Shown here: positions 1 to 8,963 of the stretch, one piece after another
Layout: each line of letters starts with the position of its first letter
Numbering within the stretch: position 1 is the first letter of the stretch
DNA from: Variovorax sp. CAN15
GTDB lineage: Bacteria; Pseudomonadota; Gammaproteobacteria; Burkholderiales; Burkholderiaceae_C
Direction of reading: 5' to 3'
Length of the DNA: 64,000 bases
Assembly: GCF_030462475.1 (NCBI RefSeq)
Contig: NZ_JASMRZ010000014.1
Location: 40,671-104,670, forward strand
Notes under the pieces: model-generated
What the model was told of the DNA's origin: nothing
Databases searched by the model: none
What the model saw: the letters and a program-made list of their open reading frames with translations, nothing else
Translations under genes and position numbers: made by a program

Positions 1-195
1 GGTGGAGGCCAGGCGCGTATCGGTGACCGACTCGGCGGTCATGCGGATCTCGGCCGGTTCCGGCAGGTCGACGCGGCGGAACACGATGCCCGTGTCGGCT
101 GGCGCCGGCCGCAGCGTCAGCTCCACGCGCTGGCCGCTGTGGAGCCCCACGCCCACGGCGCGGCTGATGGACTTGAGCGTTCGTTGTTGCAGCAC
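1..195 (-). CDS. lpxC: LpxC, UDP-3-O-acyl-N-acetylglucosamine deacetylase (N-terminal part only)
   Basis: Reading the minus strand from a GTG at 195 gives [20 protein letters not shown] followed by [11 protein letters not shown], the typical LpxC N-terminus with its G-L-H-S-G motif. LpxC is the zinc deacetylase that commits the cell to lipid A synthesis in the cytoplasm. Sixty-five codons are visible and the gene runs off the left edge, so the catalytic HKxxD part is outside the window. The ORF track misses it because no stop lies inside the window. Its place directly downstream of ftsZ on the same strand is the usual end of a proteobacterial dcw cluster. The GTG start is chosen because the family begins with M-(L/I)-x-Q-R-T. 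Confidence 0.9.
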   Translation of the reverse strand, partial: MLQQRTLKSISRAVGVGLHSGQRVELTLRPAPADTGIVFRRVDLPEPAEIRMTAESVTDTRLAST

Positions 196-411
196 GGCCG
201 GGATTTTAGGCGCGCGACGGCCGTGGCGGCCTATGCCCCTCGCTATGGCACCGATAGACATGGGTTCTGTGCAAATCCTTCGAATTGGCCCGGAATGGAC
301 GCAAAGGGCACGAGCCGAGCGCAGCGCCTAGAGCCAGCGGACGTCCCTTTCAGGTCGTCCCCGTGCCCCTTGCGCCCTCTCGTGCCCTCTGCGTCCGGCC
401 GGTCCCTTCGC
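196..411. other. lpxC-ftsZ intergenic, left part, no gene seen
   Basis: This is the first part of a 318-bp gap between lpxC and ftsZ. I see no conserved reading frame; the track ORFs here are shadows. A TAAAAT hexamer (203-208, minus strand) lies just before lpxC but has no convincing -35 partner, so I do not call a promoter. Confidence 0.5.
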
Positions 412-504
412 GAAACACCGCGGAACCGGCTCTGCCGGGCCGCAGGTGTTGCCCCCCGGTAGGGGGTTGGCGAAGCGACACGAAGTGCGCGCAGCCTGGG
501 GTGC
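412..504 (+). repeat. About 95-bp hairpin-rich intergenic repeat, copy A
   Basis: The segment reads roughly gaaacaccgcggaaccgg...ggcgaagcgacacgaagtgcgcgcagcctgggg. It matches 6401-6495 (opposite orientation) and 29119-29214 (same orientation) with only scattered differences. Each copy holds CCGCGGaaCCGGCtttGCCGGgCCGCGG-type nested inverted repeats and then a C-run/G-run hairpin. It lies just downstream of the ftsZ stop, where it could act as a terminator or RNA stabiliser. Its dispersal makes a REP-like element the simplest reading. Confidence 0.8.
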
Positions 505-513
505 GAGCCAGGT

Positions 514-1728
514 TCAATCAGCCTGGCGACGCAGGAACGCCGGGATCTCGAAGTCGTCCATGCCGCCCGAGGACAGCGCGTCGACCTTCGCAGCGGCCAT
601 CGTGCGGTTGGTGCGCCACACGCTGGGAACGGCCATGCCGTCGTAGTTGGGCTGGCTGCCGCCCGCGCCGCCGGCGTGACCCACGCCACCGAGCGTCGGC
701 ACGGTGAACGGGATGTTGTCGGTGCCGGTGCGGATGACTTCCAGTGTCGGCTGCTGGCGGCGAGCGTCGGGACGCGAGAGGCCGGTGGCCACCACGGTCA
801 CGCGCATTTCGTCGCCCAGGCTGTCGTCGTAAGCGGCACCGTAGATCACATGCGCGTCCGGCGATGCATAGGCGCGGATGGTGTTCATCGCCAGCTTCGA
901 CTCGTTCAGCTTCAACGAGCCCTTCGACGCCGTCACCAGCACCAGCACGCCCTTGGCGCCGGAAAGGTCGATGCCTTCGAGCAGCGGGCAGGCCACGGCC
1001 TGTTCGGCGGCGATGCGCGCGCGGTCGGGGCCGGCGGCCGCGGCCGTGCCCATCATGGCCTTGCCGGGCTCGCCCATCACGGTGCGCACGTCTTCGAAGT
1101 CGACGTTCACGCCGCCGTACTCGTTGATGATTTCCGAGATGCCGCCCACGGCGTTCTTCAGCACGTCGTTGGCCTGCGCGAAGGCTTCGTCCTGCGTGAC
1201 GTCCTCGCCCAGCACGTCGAGCAGCTTCTCGTTGAGCACCACGATCAGCGAGTCGACGTTCGCCTCGAGCTCGGCCAGGCCGGCGTCGGCGTTGGTCATG
1301 CGACGGCCGCCCTCCCAGTCGAAGGGCTTGGTCACCACGCCCACGGTGAGGATGCCCATTTCCTTCGCCACGCGGGCGATCACGGGCGCGGCGCCGGTGC
1401 CGGTGCCGCCGCCCATGCCGGCGGTGATGAACAGCATGTGCGCGCCGTCGATTGCGGCGCGGATGTCGTCCACCGCGAGCTCGGCCGCTTCACGGCCCTT
1501 GTCGGGCTTGCTGCCCGCACCCAGGCCGCTGGTGCCCAGCTGGATGATCTTGTGCGCGTTGCTGCGCTGCAGGGCCTGTGCGTCGGTGTTCGCGCAGACG
1601 AACTGAACGCCCTGCACGCCACGCTCCATCATGTGGGCGACCGCATTGCCGCCGCCACCGCCGACACCGATCACCTTGATCTGCGTGCCCTGGTTGAACT
1701 CTTCGACTTCGATCATTTCGATGGTCAT
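514..1728 (-). CDS. ftsZ: FtsZ, tubulin-like division GTPase
   Basis: FtsZ polymerises with GTP at midcell to form the Z ring. The 404-residue product has the tubulin signature GGGTGTG near residue 105, the N-terminal VGGGGGNAV nucleotide-binding loop, and the conserved C-terminal peptide DDFEIPAFLRRQAD that binds FtsA and ZipA. The length is normal. The start is supported by AAGGAG about six bases upstream. It is the last division gene of the cluster, 170 bp after ftsA, and that gap carries a possible own promoter. The linker between GTPase core and C-terminal peptide is Gly/Ala-rich. Confidence 0.98.
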   Translation of the reverse strand: MTIEMIEVEEFNQGTQIKVIGVGGGGGNAVAHMMERGVQGVQFVCANTDAQALQRSNAHKIIQLGTSGLGAGSKPDKGREAAELAVDDIRAAIDGAHMLFITAGMGGGTGTGAAPVIARVAKEMGILTVGVVTKPFDWEGGRRMTNADAGLAELEANVDSLIVVLNEKLLDVLGEDVTQDEAFAQANDVLKNAVGGISEIINEYGGVNVDFEDVRTVMGEPGKAMMGTAAAAGPDRARIAAEQAVACPLLEGIDLSGAKGVLVLVTASKGSLKLNESKLAMNTIRAYASPDAHVIYGAAYDDSLGDEMRVTVVATGLSRPDARRQQPTLEVIRTGTDNIPFTVPTLGGVGHAGGAGGSQPNYDGMAVPSVWRTNRTMAAAKVDALSSGGMDDFEIPAFLRRQAD

Positions 1729-1768
1729 TTTTAACTCCTTGAATCTTGCAGTTGCCGTTATGTGTCTG

Positions 1769-1798
1769 TGAATATTTCTTGTACGGTGACAGGCTCAA
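1769..1798 (-). promoter_or_regulatory. Possible ftsZ promoter
   Basis: On the minus strand TTGAGC (1798-1793) and TATTCA (1774-1769) are 18 bp apart, about 40 bp before the ftsZ start. The stretch is AT-richer than its surroundings. Extra ftsZ promoters inside the ftsA-ftsZ region are common in other bacteria; here it rests on sequence match only. Confidence 0.35.
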
Positions 1799-1898
1799 CG
1801 ATGAGACCGTCGCGATGGAGGACCTGTTCGTCGCCATCGCTCGTTGAAATGCATGGGAGGGCTGCCGCGCGCGAGCCAGAGTGGAGACTTGATCATGG

Positions 1899-3128
1899 CT
1901 AGAAATTCCCCACGATGAAGTCCTTGAAACGTCCGAATGCAGTCTTTACCGACCCATTCTTCTGCGCGACCTTGAAGCCGCGCATGCGCGCGAAGCGCGC
2001 CTCCTCGAGCAGGCCCATCACCGTCGCGGCGCGAGGCTGCGCGACCATGTCCGACAGCGCGCTCGAATACTTCGGGATGCCGCGTCGCACGGGCTTGAGG
2101 AAGATGTCCTCGCCGAGTTCGACCATGCCGGGCATCACGGCGCTGCCGCCCGTGAGCACCACGCCCGACGACAGCACTTCTTCGTAGCCCGACTCGCGCA
2201 CCACCTGCTGCACCAGCGAGAAGATCTCCTCGATGCGCGGCTCGATCACGCCGGCCAGCGCCTGCTTGCTCAGCATGCGCGGGCCACGGTCGCCCAGGCC
2301 CGGCACTTCCACCTGCGTATCGGGGTCGGCCAGCAGCTGCTTGGCAAAGCCGTTCTCGACCTTGATGTCTTCCGCGTCCTTGGTCGGCGTGCGCAGCGCC
2401 ATCGCGATGTCGCTGGTGATGAGGTCGCCCGCGATCGGAATCACCGCCGTATGGCGGATCGCGCCATTGGTGAAGATCGCCACGTCGGTCGTGCCCGCGC
2501 CGATGTCGACCAGCACCACGCCCAGCTCACGCTCGTCTTCGGTCAGCACCGCCTGGCTCGAGGCCAGCGGGTTCAGCATCAGCTGGTCGACTTCCAGGCC
2601 GCAGCGGCGCACGCACTTGATGATGTTCTCGGCCGCGCTCTGTGCGCCGGTCACGATGTGCACCTTGGCTTCGAGCCGCATGCCGCTCATGCCGATCGGC
2701 TCCTTCACATCCTGGCCGTCGATCACGAACTCCTGCGGCTCCACCAGCAGCAGGCGCTGGTCGCTGGAGATGTTGATGGCGCGCGCCGTCTCCACCACGC
2801 GGGCCACGTCGGCGGGCGTCACTTCCTTGTCCTTCACCGCCACCATGCCGCTCGAATTGATGCCGCGGATGTGGCTGCCGGTGATGCCGGTGTAGACGCG
2901 GCTGATCTTGCAGTCGGCCATCAGCTCGGCCTCTTTCAGCGCCTGCTGGATGCTCTGCACGGTGGCGTCGATGTTCACCACCACGCCGCGCTTCAGGCCG
3001 TTGCTCGGCGCGATGCCGAGGCCGGCCAGCTTCAGCTCGCCGCCGGGCAGCACCTCGGCCACGACCACCATCACCTTGGCGGTGCCGATGTCGAGTCCTA
3101 CGACCAGGTCTTTGTATTCTTTGGGCAT
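1899..3128 (-). CDS. ftsA: FtsA, actin-like Z-ring membrane anchor
   Basis: FtsA is an actin-fold ATPase that tethers FtsZ filaments to the inner membrane and recruits later division proteins. The 409-residue product opens with DLVVGLDIGTAKV (phosphate 1 motif), has VLVDIGAGTTDVA (phosphate 2) and GVVLTGGSAVMPG (adenosine motif), and ends in the amphipathic helix GRFKDFIVGNF that inserts in the membrane. Length is typical. It follows ftsQ by 30 bp and precedes ftsZ, the conserved Q-A-Z order. Confidence 0.98.
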   Translation of the reverse strand: MPKEYKDLVVGLDIGTAKVMVVVAEVLPGGELKLAGLGIAPSNGLKRGVVVNIDATVQSIQQALKEAELMADCKISRVYTGITGSHIRGINSSGMVAVKDKEVTPADVARVVETARAINISSDQRLLLVEPQEFVIDGQDVKEPIGMSGMRLEAKVHIVTGAQSAAENIIKCVRRCGLEVDQLMLNPLASSQAVLTEDERELGVVLVDIGAGTTDVAIFTNGAIRHTAVIPIAGDLITSDIAMALRTPTKDAEDIKVENGFAKQLLADPDTQVEVPGLGDRGPRMLSKQALAGVIEPRIEEIFSLVQQVVRESGYEEVLSSGVVLTGGSAVMPGMVELGEDIFLKPVRRGIPKYSSALSDMVAQPRAATVMGLLEEARFARMRGFKVAQKNGSVKTAFGRFKDFIVGNF

Positions 3129-3158
3129 TGGGATATGTCCTCGATTCCTCGGTATTCG

Positions 3159-3947
3159 CTACTTGATTTTTCTTGGGGCCTCGGGCGAGACCGTGGTGAC
3201 GCCGCGCAGCCGCAGGGCATACGCGTCGTTGTGGCGCAGGTCCGCGCCTTCGACGTCGGCCATGGTGCGGCGGTACTGGCCCGCGACCTGGGTCACGGTC
3301 TTCAGGAAGCGCTGCAGGCGGGCCGTCACCTCTTCGCTCTGGCCGCGGCCGAGCTCGATCTCCGCGCCGCTGTCCAGCACCACCTTCCAGCTGCCCCGGC
3401 TCGACAGTGAAAGCTCGTCGATGCTCAGGTCGTAGGGCTGGAACTGCGGCTGCAGCACGCGGTACATGCCCAGCACCTGGCCGGCCTGCTCGATCGGGCC
3501 GTCCAGGCGCGGCAGGCTGTCGTCCACCTCGGCCACGTTGGCCTCGAACACGTCGCCGAAGCCGTTGATCAGCTTCGAGCCGGCCTCGTCGCCCCAGGTG
3601 GCCACGGGCACCTGCTCGGTCAGCGTCACGCGCAGCTTGTCAGGGAACTCGCGGCGCACCACCGCGCTGCGCACCCACGGCACCGACTCGAAGGCCGCGC
3701 GCGCGCGGGCCAGGTCGATGGTGAAGAAGTTGCCCGACAGCTGCGGCGCCACGTTGGCGCGCAGCGTGACCGCGTTGTTGTGCGTGACCTCGCCGTCCAC
3801 CTTGATGCCGGCGATGGGGAAGAAGGGCTGGCGCAGCACCCACCACGCGCCCGCCGCAAGCAGCATGAGCGCCACCGCCGCGAACGCAAGGTTGGCGACG
3901 ATGTTCATGAGCTTGACGTCGAAGGGCGCGGGGATGCTGTCGGCCAT
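3159..3947 (-). CDS. ftsQ: FtsQ, divisome assembly protein
   Basis: FtsQ is a bitopic inner-membrane protein that links early and late divisome proteins through FtsB/FtsL. I start it at ATG 3947 (MADSIPAPFDVKLMNIV), not at the longer track ORF, whose extra residues are out-of-frame ddlB. The 262-residue protein has one membrane segment at about residues 18-38, then a POTRA domain (IAGIKVDGEVTHNN to TLTEQVPVATW) and the FtsQ beta domain. Only two bases separate it from the ddlB stop, so the two are probably translationally coupled. Confidence 0.95.
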   Translation of the reverse strand: MADSIPAPFDVKLMNIVANLAFAAVALMLLAAGAWWVLRQPFFPIAGIKVDGEVTHNNAVTLRANVAPQLSGNFFTIDLARARAAFESVPWVRSAVVRREFPDKLRVTLTEQVPVATWGDEAGSKLINGFGDVFEANVAEVDDSLPRLDGPIEQAGQVLGMYRVLQPQFQPYDLSIDELSLSSRGSWKVVLDSGAEIELGRGQSEEVTARLQRFLKTVTQVAGQYRRTMADVEGADLRHNDAYALRLRGVTTVSPEAPRKIK

Positions 3948-3949
3948 GG

Positions 3950-4921
3950 CTATAGCGAGCCTCCCGTTGCGTCCAGCGTGGCGGAAGCCAGCACCCGCAG
4001 GCACAGCTCCTCGTACGGGATGCCCGCGGCGCGCGCGGACATCGGCACCAGCGAATGACTGGTCATGCCGGGCGAGGTGTTCATCTCCAGCAGGAAGGGC
4101 TTGCGGTCGCTCGCGCGGATCATCACGTCGGCGCGGCCCCAGCCGCGGCAGCCGAGCGTGCGGTAGGCGGCCAGCGTGATGCGCTGGATCTCGCGTTCCT
4201 CGGCCTCGGGCAGGCCGCTCGGGCACTGGTACTTCACGTCGTCGGTGAAGTACTTGTTCTGGTAGTCGTAGGCGCCCTCGGGCGCGGCGATGCGCACCAC
4301 CGGCAGCGCGCGCGCGTCAAGCCCGTGGCCGAGCACGGCGCAGGTCACTTCCTCGCCTTGGATGAACTCTTCGCAGAGGACGTCGGCGTCGTACTTGGCG
4401 GAGAGCGTGACCGCGTCCTGCATCTGCGAGTAGCCCTCGACCTTCGTCACGCCGATGGACGAGCCCTCGCGCGGCGGCTTCACGATCAGCGGCAGGCCGA
4501 GCACGTCGGGCACGGCCATGACCTGCTCGCGGCTTTGCTGGTCGAAGGCCAGGCGCACGTACTTGGGCGTGGGCAGGCCGTCGGCCTGCCAGATGCGCTT
4601 GGTCATGACCTTGTCCATCGCCACGCTCGAGGCCATCACGCCCGAGCCAGTGTAGGGAATGCCGAGCAGTTCGAGCGCGCCCTGCACGGTGCCGTCCTCG
4701 CCGTGGCGGCCGTGCAGCGCGACGAAGCAGCGCGCGAAGCCTTCGCTCTTGAGTTCAGACAGGTCTCGCTGCGACGGATCGAAGGCATGCGCATCCACGC
4801 CGCGCGAGCGCAGCGCGTCGAGCACGCCGGTGCCCGACATCAGGGAGATTTCGCGTTCGGCGGAACTGCCGCCGAACAGCACGGCAACCTTGCCGAAGAG
4901 TTTGGGGTCCTGAAGGCTCAT
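3950..4921 (-). CDS. ddlB: D-alanine--D-alanine ligase
   Basis: It joins two D-alanines with ATP to make the D-Ala-D-Ala end of the peptidoglycan stem. ATP-grasp features are present: [14 protein letters not shown] at the N-terminus, [12 protein letters not shown], the loop GSSIGVTKV, and [15 protein letters not shown] near the C-terminus. At 323 residues it is slightly longer than E. coli DdlB. The ATG at 4921 overlaps the murC stop (ATGA), which fixes the start; the track ORF wrongly runs on into murC in another frame. Confidence 0.96.
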   Translation of the reverse strand: MSLQDPKLFGKVAVLFGGSSAEREISLMSGTGVLDALRSRGVDAHAFDPSQRDLSELKSEGFARCFVALHGRHGEDGTVQGALELLGIPYTGSGVMASSVAMDKVMTKRIWQADGLPTPKYVRLAFDQQSREQVMAVPDVLGLPLIVKPPREGSSIGVTKVEGYSQMQDAVTLSAKYDADVLCEEFIQGEEVTCAVLGHGLDARALPVVRIAAPEGAYDYQNKYFTDDVKYQCPSGLPEAEEREIQRITLAAYRTLGCRGWGRADVMIRASDRKPFLLEMNTSPGMTSHSLVPMSARAAGIPYEELCLRVLASATLDATGGSL

Positions 4922-6393
4922 GAGGCCCTCCCTTTGCGCGAGCCGCGCTCGGATGTTGAAGGGGCGGCAACGCCGGTTGCGGCACCGGCCGCGCCGAGCT
5001 CGACCACCTTGGCAGGCACCGCGCCGATGGAGCCCGCGCCCATCGAGAGCACCACGTCGCCCGCTCGGGCGTTGTCGAGAATGGCGCGCGGCATGGCGGC
5101 GATGTCGTCGACGAACACCGGCTCGACCTTGCCCGCCACGCGCAGGGCGCGCGCCAGCGTGCGGCCGTCGGCCGCCACGATGGGCGCCTCGCCGGCGGCG
5201 TAGACCTCGCCGAGCAGCACCGCGTCGGCTGTGCCGATGACCTTCACGAAGTCCTCGAAACAGTCGCGCGTGCGGGTGTAGCGGTGCGGCTGGAAGGCCA
5301 GCACCAGCCGGCGGCCGGGGAAGGCGCCGCGCGCGGCCGCGATGGTGGCGGCCATTTCCACCGGATGATGGCCGTAGTCGTCGATCACGGTGAAGGTGCC
5401 CGTGGCCCCCTCGCCCTGCACCGCCACCTCGCCATAGCTCTGGAAGCGGCGGCCAACACCCTTGAAGCCGGACAGGCCGCGCTGCACCGCCTCGTCGGAA
5501 ATGCCGAGTTCCACAGCCACGGCGATCACCGACAGCGCATTGAGCACGTTGTGCTGGCCCGGCAGGTTCAGCACAACGGGCAGGTCGGGCAGCGTCACGC
5601 CGTTGCGGCGCTGCGCGGTGAAGTGCATCTGGCCGCCGACGGCGCGCACGTCGATGGCGCGCACCTGGGCGTCCTCGCCGAAACCGTAGCTGGTGACCGG
5701 ACAGGTCACGTCGGCCACGATCTCGCGCACCGCCGGATCGTCGGTGCAAAGAATGGCCACGCCATAGAACGGCATGCGGTGCAGGAAGTCGACGAAAGCC
5801 TTCTTGAGCTTCGCAAAGTCGTGCCCGTAGGTTTCCATGTGGTCGGCATCGATGTTCGTGACCACCGCCATCACCGGCAGCAGGTTCAGGAACGAGGCGT
5901 CCGACTCGTCGGCTTCCACCACGATGTAGTCGCCGCTGCCGAGCTGCGCGTTGGCGCCGGCGCTGTTGAGGCGACCGCCGATCACGAAGGTCGGGTCGAG
6001 CCCGGCGGCCGCGAGCACGCTCGCCACCAGGCTGGTGGTGGTGGTCTTGCCGTGCGTGCCGGCAATCGCGATGCCCTGCTTCAGGCGCATCAGCTCGGCC
6101 AGCATCAGTGCGCGCGGCACGACCGGAATTCGCTTCTCGCGCGCGGCCAGCACCTCGGGGTTGTCCGACTGCACCGCGGTGGAAGTGACGACCGCGTCCG
6201 CGCCGTCGATGTGCGCGGCCGCATGGCCCACGAAGGTGCCGATGCCCAGGCCCGCGAGCCGGCGCAGCGTGGCGCTGTCGGCCAGGTCGGAGCCGGAAAT
6301 CTTGTAGCCCAGGTTGAGCAGCACCTCGGCGATGCCGCTCATGCCGGAGCCGCCGATGCCCACAAAGTGGATATGACGAATAGCGTGCTTCAT
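4918..6393 (-). CDS. murC: UDP-N-acetylmuramate--L-alanine ligase
   Basis: MurC adds L-alanine to UDP-MurNAc, the first stem-peptide step. The 491-residue product begins [20 protein letters not shown] with the dinucleotide-like G-x-G-G-S-G-M loop and has the Mur ligase P-loop [10 protein letters not shown] near residue 110. I reject the upstream ATG at 6456 used by the track: it lies inside the dispersed repeat, and the family starts at [17 protein letters not shown] stretch sits a few bases before ATG 6393. The gene overlaps ddlB by 4 nt. Confidence 0.95.
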   Translation of the reverse strand: MKHAIRHIHFVGIGGSGMSGIAEVLLNLGYKISGSDLADSATLRRLAGLGIGTFVGHAAAHIDGADAVVTSTAVQSDNPEVLAAREKRIPVVPRALMLAELMRLKQGIAIAGTHGKTTTTSLVASVLAAAGLDPTFVIGGRLNSAGANAQLGSGDYIVVEADESDASFLNLLPVMAVVTNIDADHMETYGHDFAKLKKAFVDFLHRMPFYGVAILCTDDPAVREIVADVTCPVTSYGFGEDAQVRAIDVRAVGGQMHFTAQRRNGVTLPDLPVVLNLPGQHNVLNALSVIAVAVELGISDEAVQRGLSGFKGVGRRFQSYGEVAVQGEGATGTFTVIDDYGHHPVEMAATIAAARGAFPGRRLVLAFQPHRYTRTRDCFEDFVKVIGTADAVLLGEVYAAGEAPIVAADGRTLARALRVAGKVEPVFVDDIAAMPRAILDNARAGDVVLSMGAGSIGAVPAKVVELGAAGAATGVAAPSTSERGSRKGRAS

Positions 6394-6400
6394 GCCGGCA

Positions 6401-6495
6401 CACCCCCAGTCTTCGCGCACTTCGTGTCGCTTCGCCAACCCCCTTGCAGGGGGCAATGCCTGCGGCCTGGCAAAGCCAGTTCCGCGGCATTCCCC
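6401..6495 (-). repeat. Hairpin-rich intergenic repeat, copy B
   Basis: The minus strand here reads ggggaatgccgcggaactggctttgcc...ggcgaagcgacacgaagtgcgcgaagactgggggtg, matching copies A and C. It fills most of the 130-bp gap between murG and murC in the middle of the dcw operon. Transcripts from murG into murC must cross it, so strong termination is unlikely, but local RNA folding could affect murC. Confidence 0.8.
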
Positions 6496-6523
6496 GAAAG
6501 TCCATGGAACATCGACGGGAGCT

Positions 6524-7588
6524 TCATTTGGTTAACTCCTCGCAGGCGCGGACGACCGCCTCGACGGCTTCGGTCTTCCGCATGGTCTTGGCCTTCGCGG
6601 CCTTCTCTATCAGCGCGTCGCGCCCGGTTTTCTGTAGCAAGTCAGCCAGCAATTCAGGAGTGAGGTCGGCCTGCTGCACCAGCCATCCGCCGCCCGCGTC
6701 CACGAGGAAGCGCGCGTTGGTGGTCTGGTGGTCGTCGACCGCCGAGGGAAAAGGCACGAACAGCGCTGCTGCGCCGACGGCCGCGATTTCTGTGACGGTG
6801 CTGGCACCGGCGCGCGCGACGATCATGTCGGCGTCCGCATAGGCCTGCGCCGTGTCTTCGATGAAGGGCGTGAGCTCGCCTTCGACGCCTGCTGCCTCAT
6901 AGTTGGCGCGCAGTTCGTCGATCTGCCTGGCGCCGCTCTGGTGCAGCACCTGCGGGCGCGCGGCCGGCTCGATGCGGGCCAGCGCCTGCGGCACCACGGT
7001 GTTGAGGCCGCGCGCGCCGAGGCTGCCGCCCACTACCAGGAGCTTCAGCGGCCCGGTGCGGCCCGCGAAGCGCTCTGCCGGTTCGGGCTTGGATGTGAAC
7101 GCTGCGCGCAGCGGGTTGCCCACCCATTGCGCCTTCTTCAGCACATTGGGGAAGGCGGTGAACACGCGGTCGGCCACGCCCGCCAGCACCTTGTTGGCAA
7201 GGCCGGCCACCGAGTTCTGCTCGTGCAGCACCAGCGGCTTGCCCATCAGCACGCCCATCATTCCGCCCGGGAAGGTGATGTAGCCGCCCAGGCCCACCAG
7301 CACGTCGGGCTTCACGCGGCGCACCACGCCCAGGCTCTGCCAGAAGGCGCGCAGCAGCTTCAGCGGCAGCAGGAACAGCGTCAACGGGCCCTTGCCGCGC
7401 ACGCCGCCGAACTGCACCGGCTCGAAGGCGAAGCCGCGCGGCGGCACCAGCTTCTCTTCCATGCTGCCGGGGGCGCCGAGCCAGTGCACCTTCCAGCCGC
7501 GCTCGCGCAGGGCCTCGGCCACCGCGAGTCCGGGGAAGATGTGGCCGCCGGTGCCGCCGGCCATGACGAGTGCGGTGCGGCCGGTCAT
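6524..7588 (-). CDS. murG: MurG, lipid II synthase (GlcNAc transferase)
   Basis: MurG transfers GlcNAc from UDP-GlcNAc onto lipid I at the inner face of the membrane. The 354-residue protein has the N-terminal [14 protein letters not shown] loop, [11 protein letters not shown], the second glycine loop [12 protein letters not shown], and the UDP-binding segment [15 protein letters not shown]. The start at ATG 7588 is set by AGGAGG spaced six bases upstream and by homology. The longer track start adds 38 residues from a duplicated ftsW/murG junction. Confidence 0.95.
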   Translation of the reverse strand: MTGRTALVMAGGTGGHIFPGLAVAEALRERGWKVHWLGAPGSMEEKLVPPRGFAFEPVQFGGVRGKGPLTLFLLPLKLLRAFWQSLGVVRRVKPDVLVGLGGYITFPGGMMGVLMGKPLVLHEQNSVAGLANKVLAGVADRVFTAFPNVLKKAQWVGNPLRAAFTSKPEPAERFAGRTGPLKLLVVGGSLGARGLNTVVPQALARIEPAARPQVLHQSGARQIDELRANYEAAGVEGELTPFIEDTAQAYADADMIVARAGASTVTEIAAVGAAALFVPFPSAVDDHQTTNARFLVDAGGGWLVQQADLTPELLADLLQKTGRDALIEKAAKAKTMRKTEAVEAVVRACEELTK

Positions 7589-7667
7589 ACGCGGCCTCCT
7601 CTCATCAGCGGCGCATGCGCGCCGCAGCGCTTCGCGCAGACACGGTTTTGATGAAACCATGTCCTCA
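7589..7667 (-). repeat. Partial duplication at the ftsW-murG junction
   Basis: On the minus strand AAAACCGTGTC and GGAGGCCGCGTATGA each occur twice, once at the ftsW end and once just before murG. The second set carries the murG Shine-Dalgarno and start. The extra DNA between them includes GC-rich palindromes. This looks like a tandem duplication that changed an overlapping ftsW/murG junction into a 76-bp gap. Confidence 0.6.
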
Positions 7668-8963
7668 TACGCGGCCTCCGCGCATGAGGACACGGTTTTC
7701 ATAGTCGATGCGCAGCACGATCGCCAGCGCCACCATGTTCATCAGGATGGCCGAGCCGCCGAAGCTCATCAGCGGAAGCGTCAGCCCCTTGGTCGGCAAC
7801 GCGCCGAGGTTCACGCCCATGTTGATGAAGGTCTGGAAGCCCAGCCACACGCCCACGCCCTGGGCCACGAGGCCCGAGAACACGCGGTCGAGCGCGATGG
7901 CCTGGCGGCCGATGTGCATGATGCGGCGCGTGAGCCAGAGGAACAGGCCGATGATCAGCAGCACGCCGACGAGGCCGAATTCCTCGCCGATCACGGCCAG
8001 CAGGAAGTCGGTGTGCGCCTCGGGCAGCCAGTGCAGCTTCTCGACGCTGCCGCCGAGGCCCACGCCGAAGATCTCGCCGCGCCCGATGGCGATCAGCGAG
8101 TGCGACAGCTGGTAGCCCTTGCCCAGCGCGTGCTCCTCGCTCCACGGATCGAGGTACGCGAAGATGCGCTCGCGGCGCCACGGGCTGCTCGCGACGATGG
8201 TGCCGAAGGCGACCACCACCAGCGCGGCGATCAGGAAGAACATGCGCGCATTCACGCCGCCCAGGAACAGGATGCCCATGGCGATCACGGCGATCACCAT
8301 GAAGGCGCCCATGTCGGGCTCGGCCATCACCAGCATGCCGACCACCACCACCGCCACGCCCATGGGCAGCACGGCGCGGAAGAAGCGTTCCTTGATCTCC
8401 ATCTTGCGCACCATGTAGCTGGCGGCGTAGAGCACCATCGCGAGTTTGGCCAGCTCCGAGGGCTGGAAGCGCATGATGCCCATCGGCAGCCAGCGACGCG
8501 CGCCGTTCACGTTGATGCCGATGTGCGGAATGAGCACCGCCACCAGCAGCAGCAGCGAGGCCACGAAGAGCCAGGGCGCGGCGCGCTCCCAGGTCTTCAT
8601 CGGGATCTGGAAGGCCAGCAGCGCGGTGATGAACGCGAACACCACCGAGGCCGCATGCCGCGTGAGAAAGTACGAGGCGCTGTAGCCCGCGCGCGCGAAA
8701 CGCGGGTTGTCAGGCAACGCGATGGAGGCCGAATACACCATGATCAGGCCCCAGGTCAGCAGCGCAACCGTGACCCAGACCAGCGCCTGGTCGAAGCCCA
8801 GCACGCGCATCGGCGTGGCTTTCGTCTGCGCGATGCCGGCGCCGCCCAGCCGCACGGGCAGGTGCACGGGCAGCGAGTCGATCCCGCTGCGCGCGCGCCT
8901 GAACCAGCCGCCGAAACGGCTGGTGGATGGGTTGGGCGTGGCGCCTGATGCGGCAGAGTTCAA
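7665..8963 (-). CDS. ftsW: FtsW, SEDS-family septal glycan polymerase
   Basis: FtsW is a polytopic SEDS protein that polymerises lipid II at the septum together with FtsI. The hydrophobic core holds about ten membrane segments and the motifs [20 protein letters not shown] and [15 protein letters not shown] start at TTG 8963, which overlaps the murD stop (TTGA) and has AGGAG five to six bases upstream. This gives 432 residues with a roughly 60-residue cytoplasmic N-terminus. A shorter start at the M of [12 protein letters not shown] is possible. The track merges it with an out-of-frame part of murD. Confidence 0.9.
   Translation of the reverse strand: MNSAASGATPNPSTSRFGGWFRRARSGIDSLPVHLPVRLGGAGIAQTKATPMRVLGFDQALVWVTVALLTWGLIMVYSASIALPDNPRFARAGYSASYFLTRHAASVVFAFITALLAFQIPMKTWERAAPWLFVASLLLLVAVLIPHIGINVNGARRWLPMGIMRFQPSELAKLAMVLYAASYMVRKMEIKERFFRAVLPMGVAVVVVGMLVMAEPDMGAFMVIAVIAMGILFLGGVNARMFFLIAALVVVAFGTIVASSPWRRERIFAYLDPWSEEHALGKGYQLSHSLIAIGRGEIFGVGLGGSVEKLHWLPEAHTDFLLAVIGEEFGLVGVLLIIGLFLWLTRRIMHIGRQAIALDRVFSGLVAQGVGVWLGFQTFINMGVNLGALPTKGLTLPLMSFGGSAILMNMVALAIVLRIDYENRVLMRGGRV

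Noticed and set aside
676-1734. Long plus-strand ORFs opposite ftsZ and other dcw genes (also 9161-11194, 15593-17377, 12457-14214)
   Set aside because: They are antisense shadows typical of GC-rich codon use: His/Arg/Ala-rich, no family resemblance, and fully covered by strongly conserved minus-strand genes.
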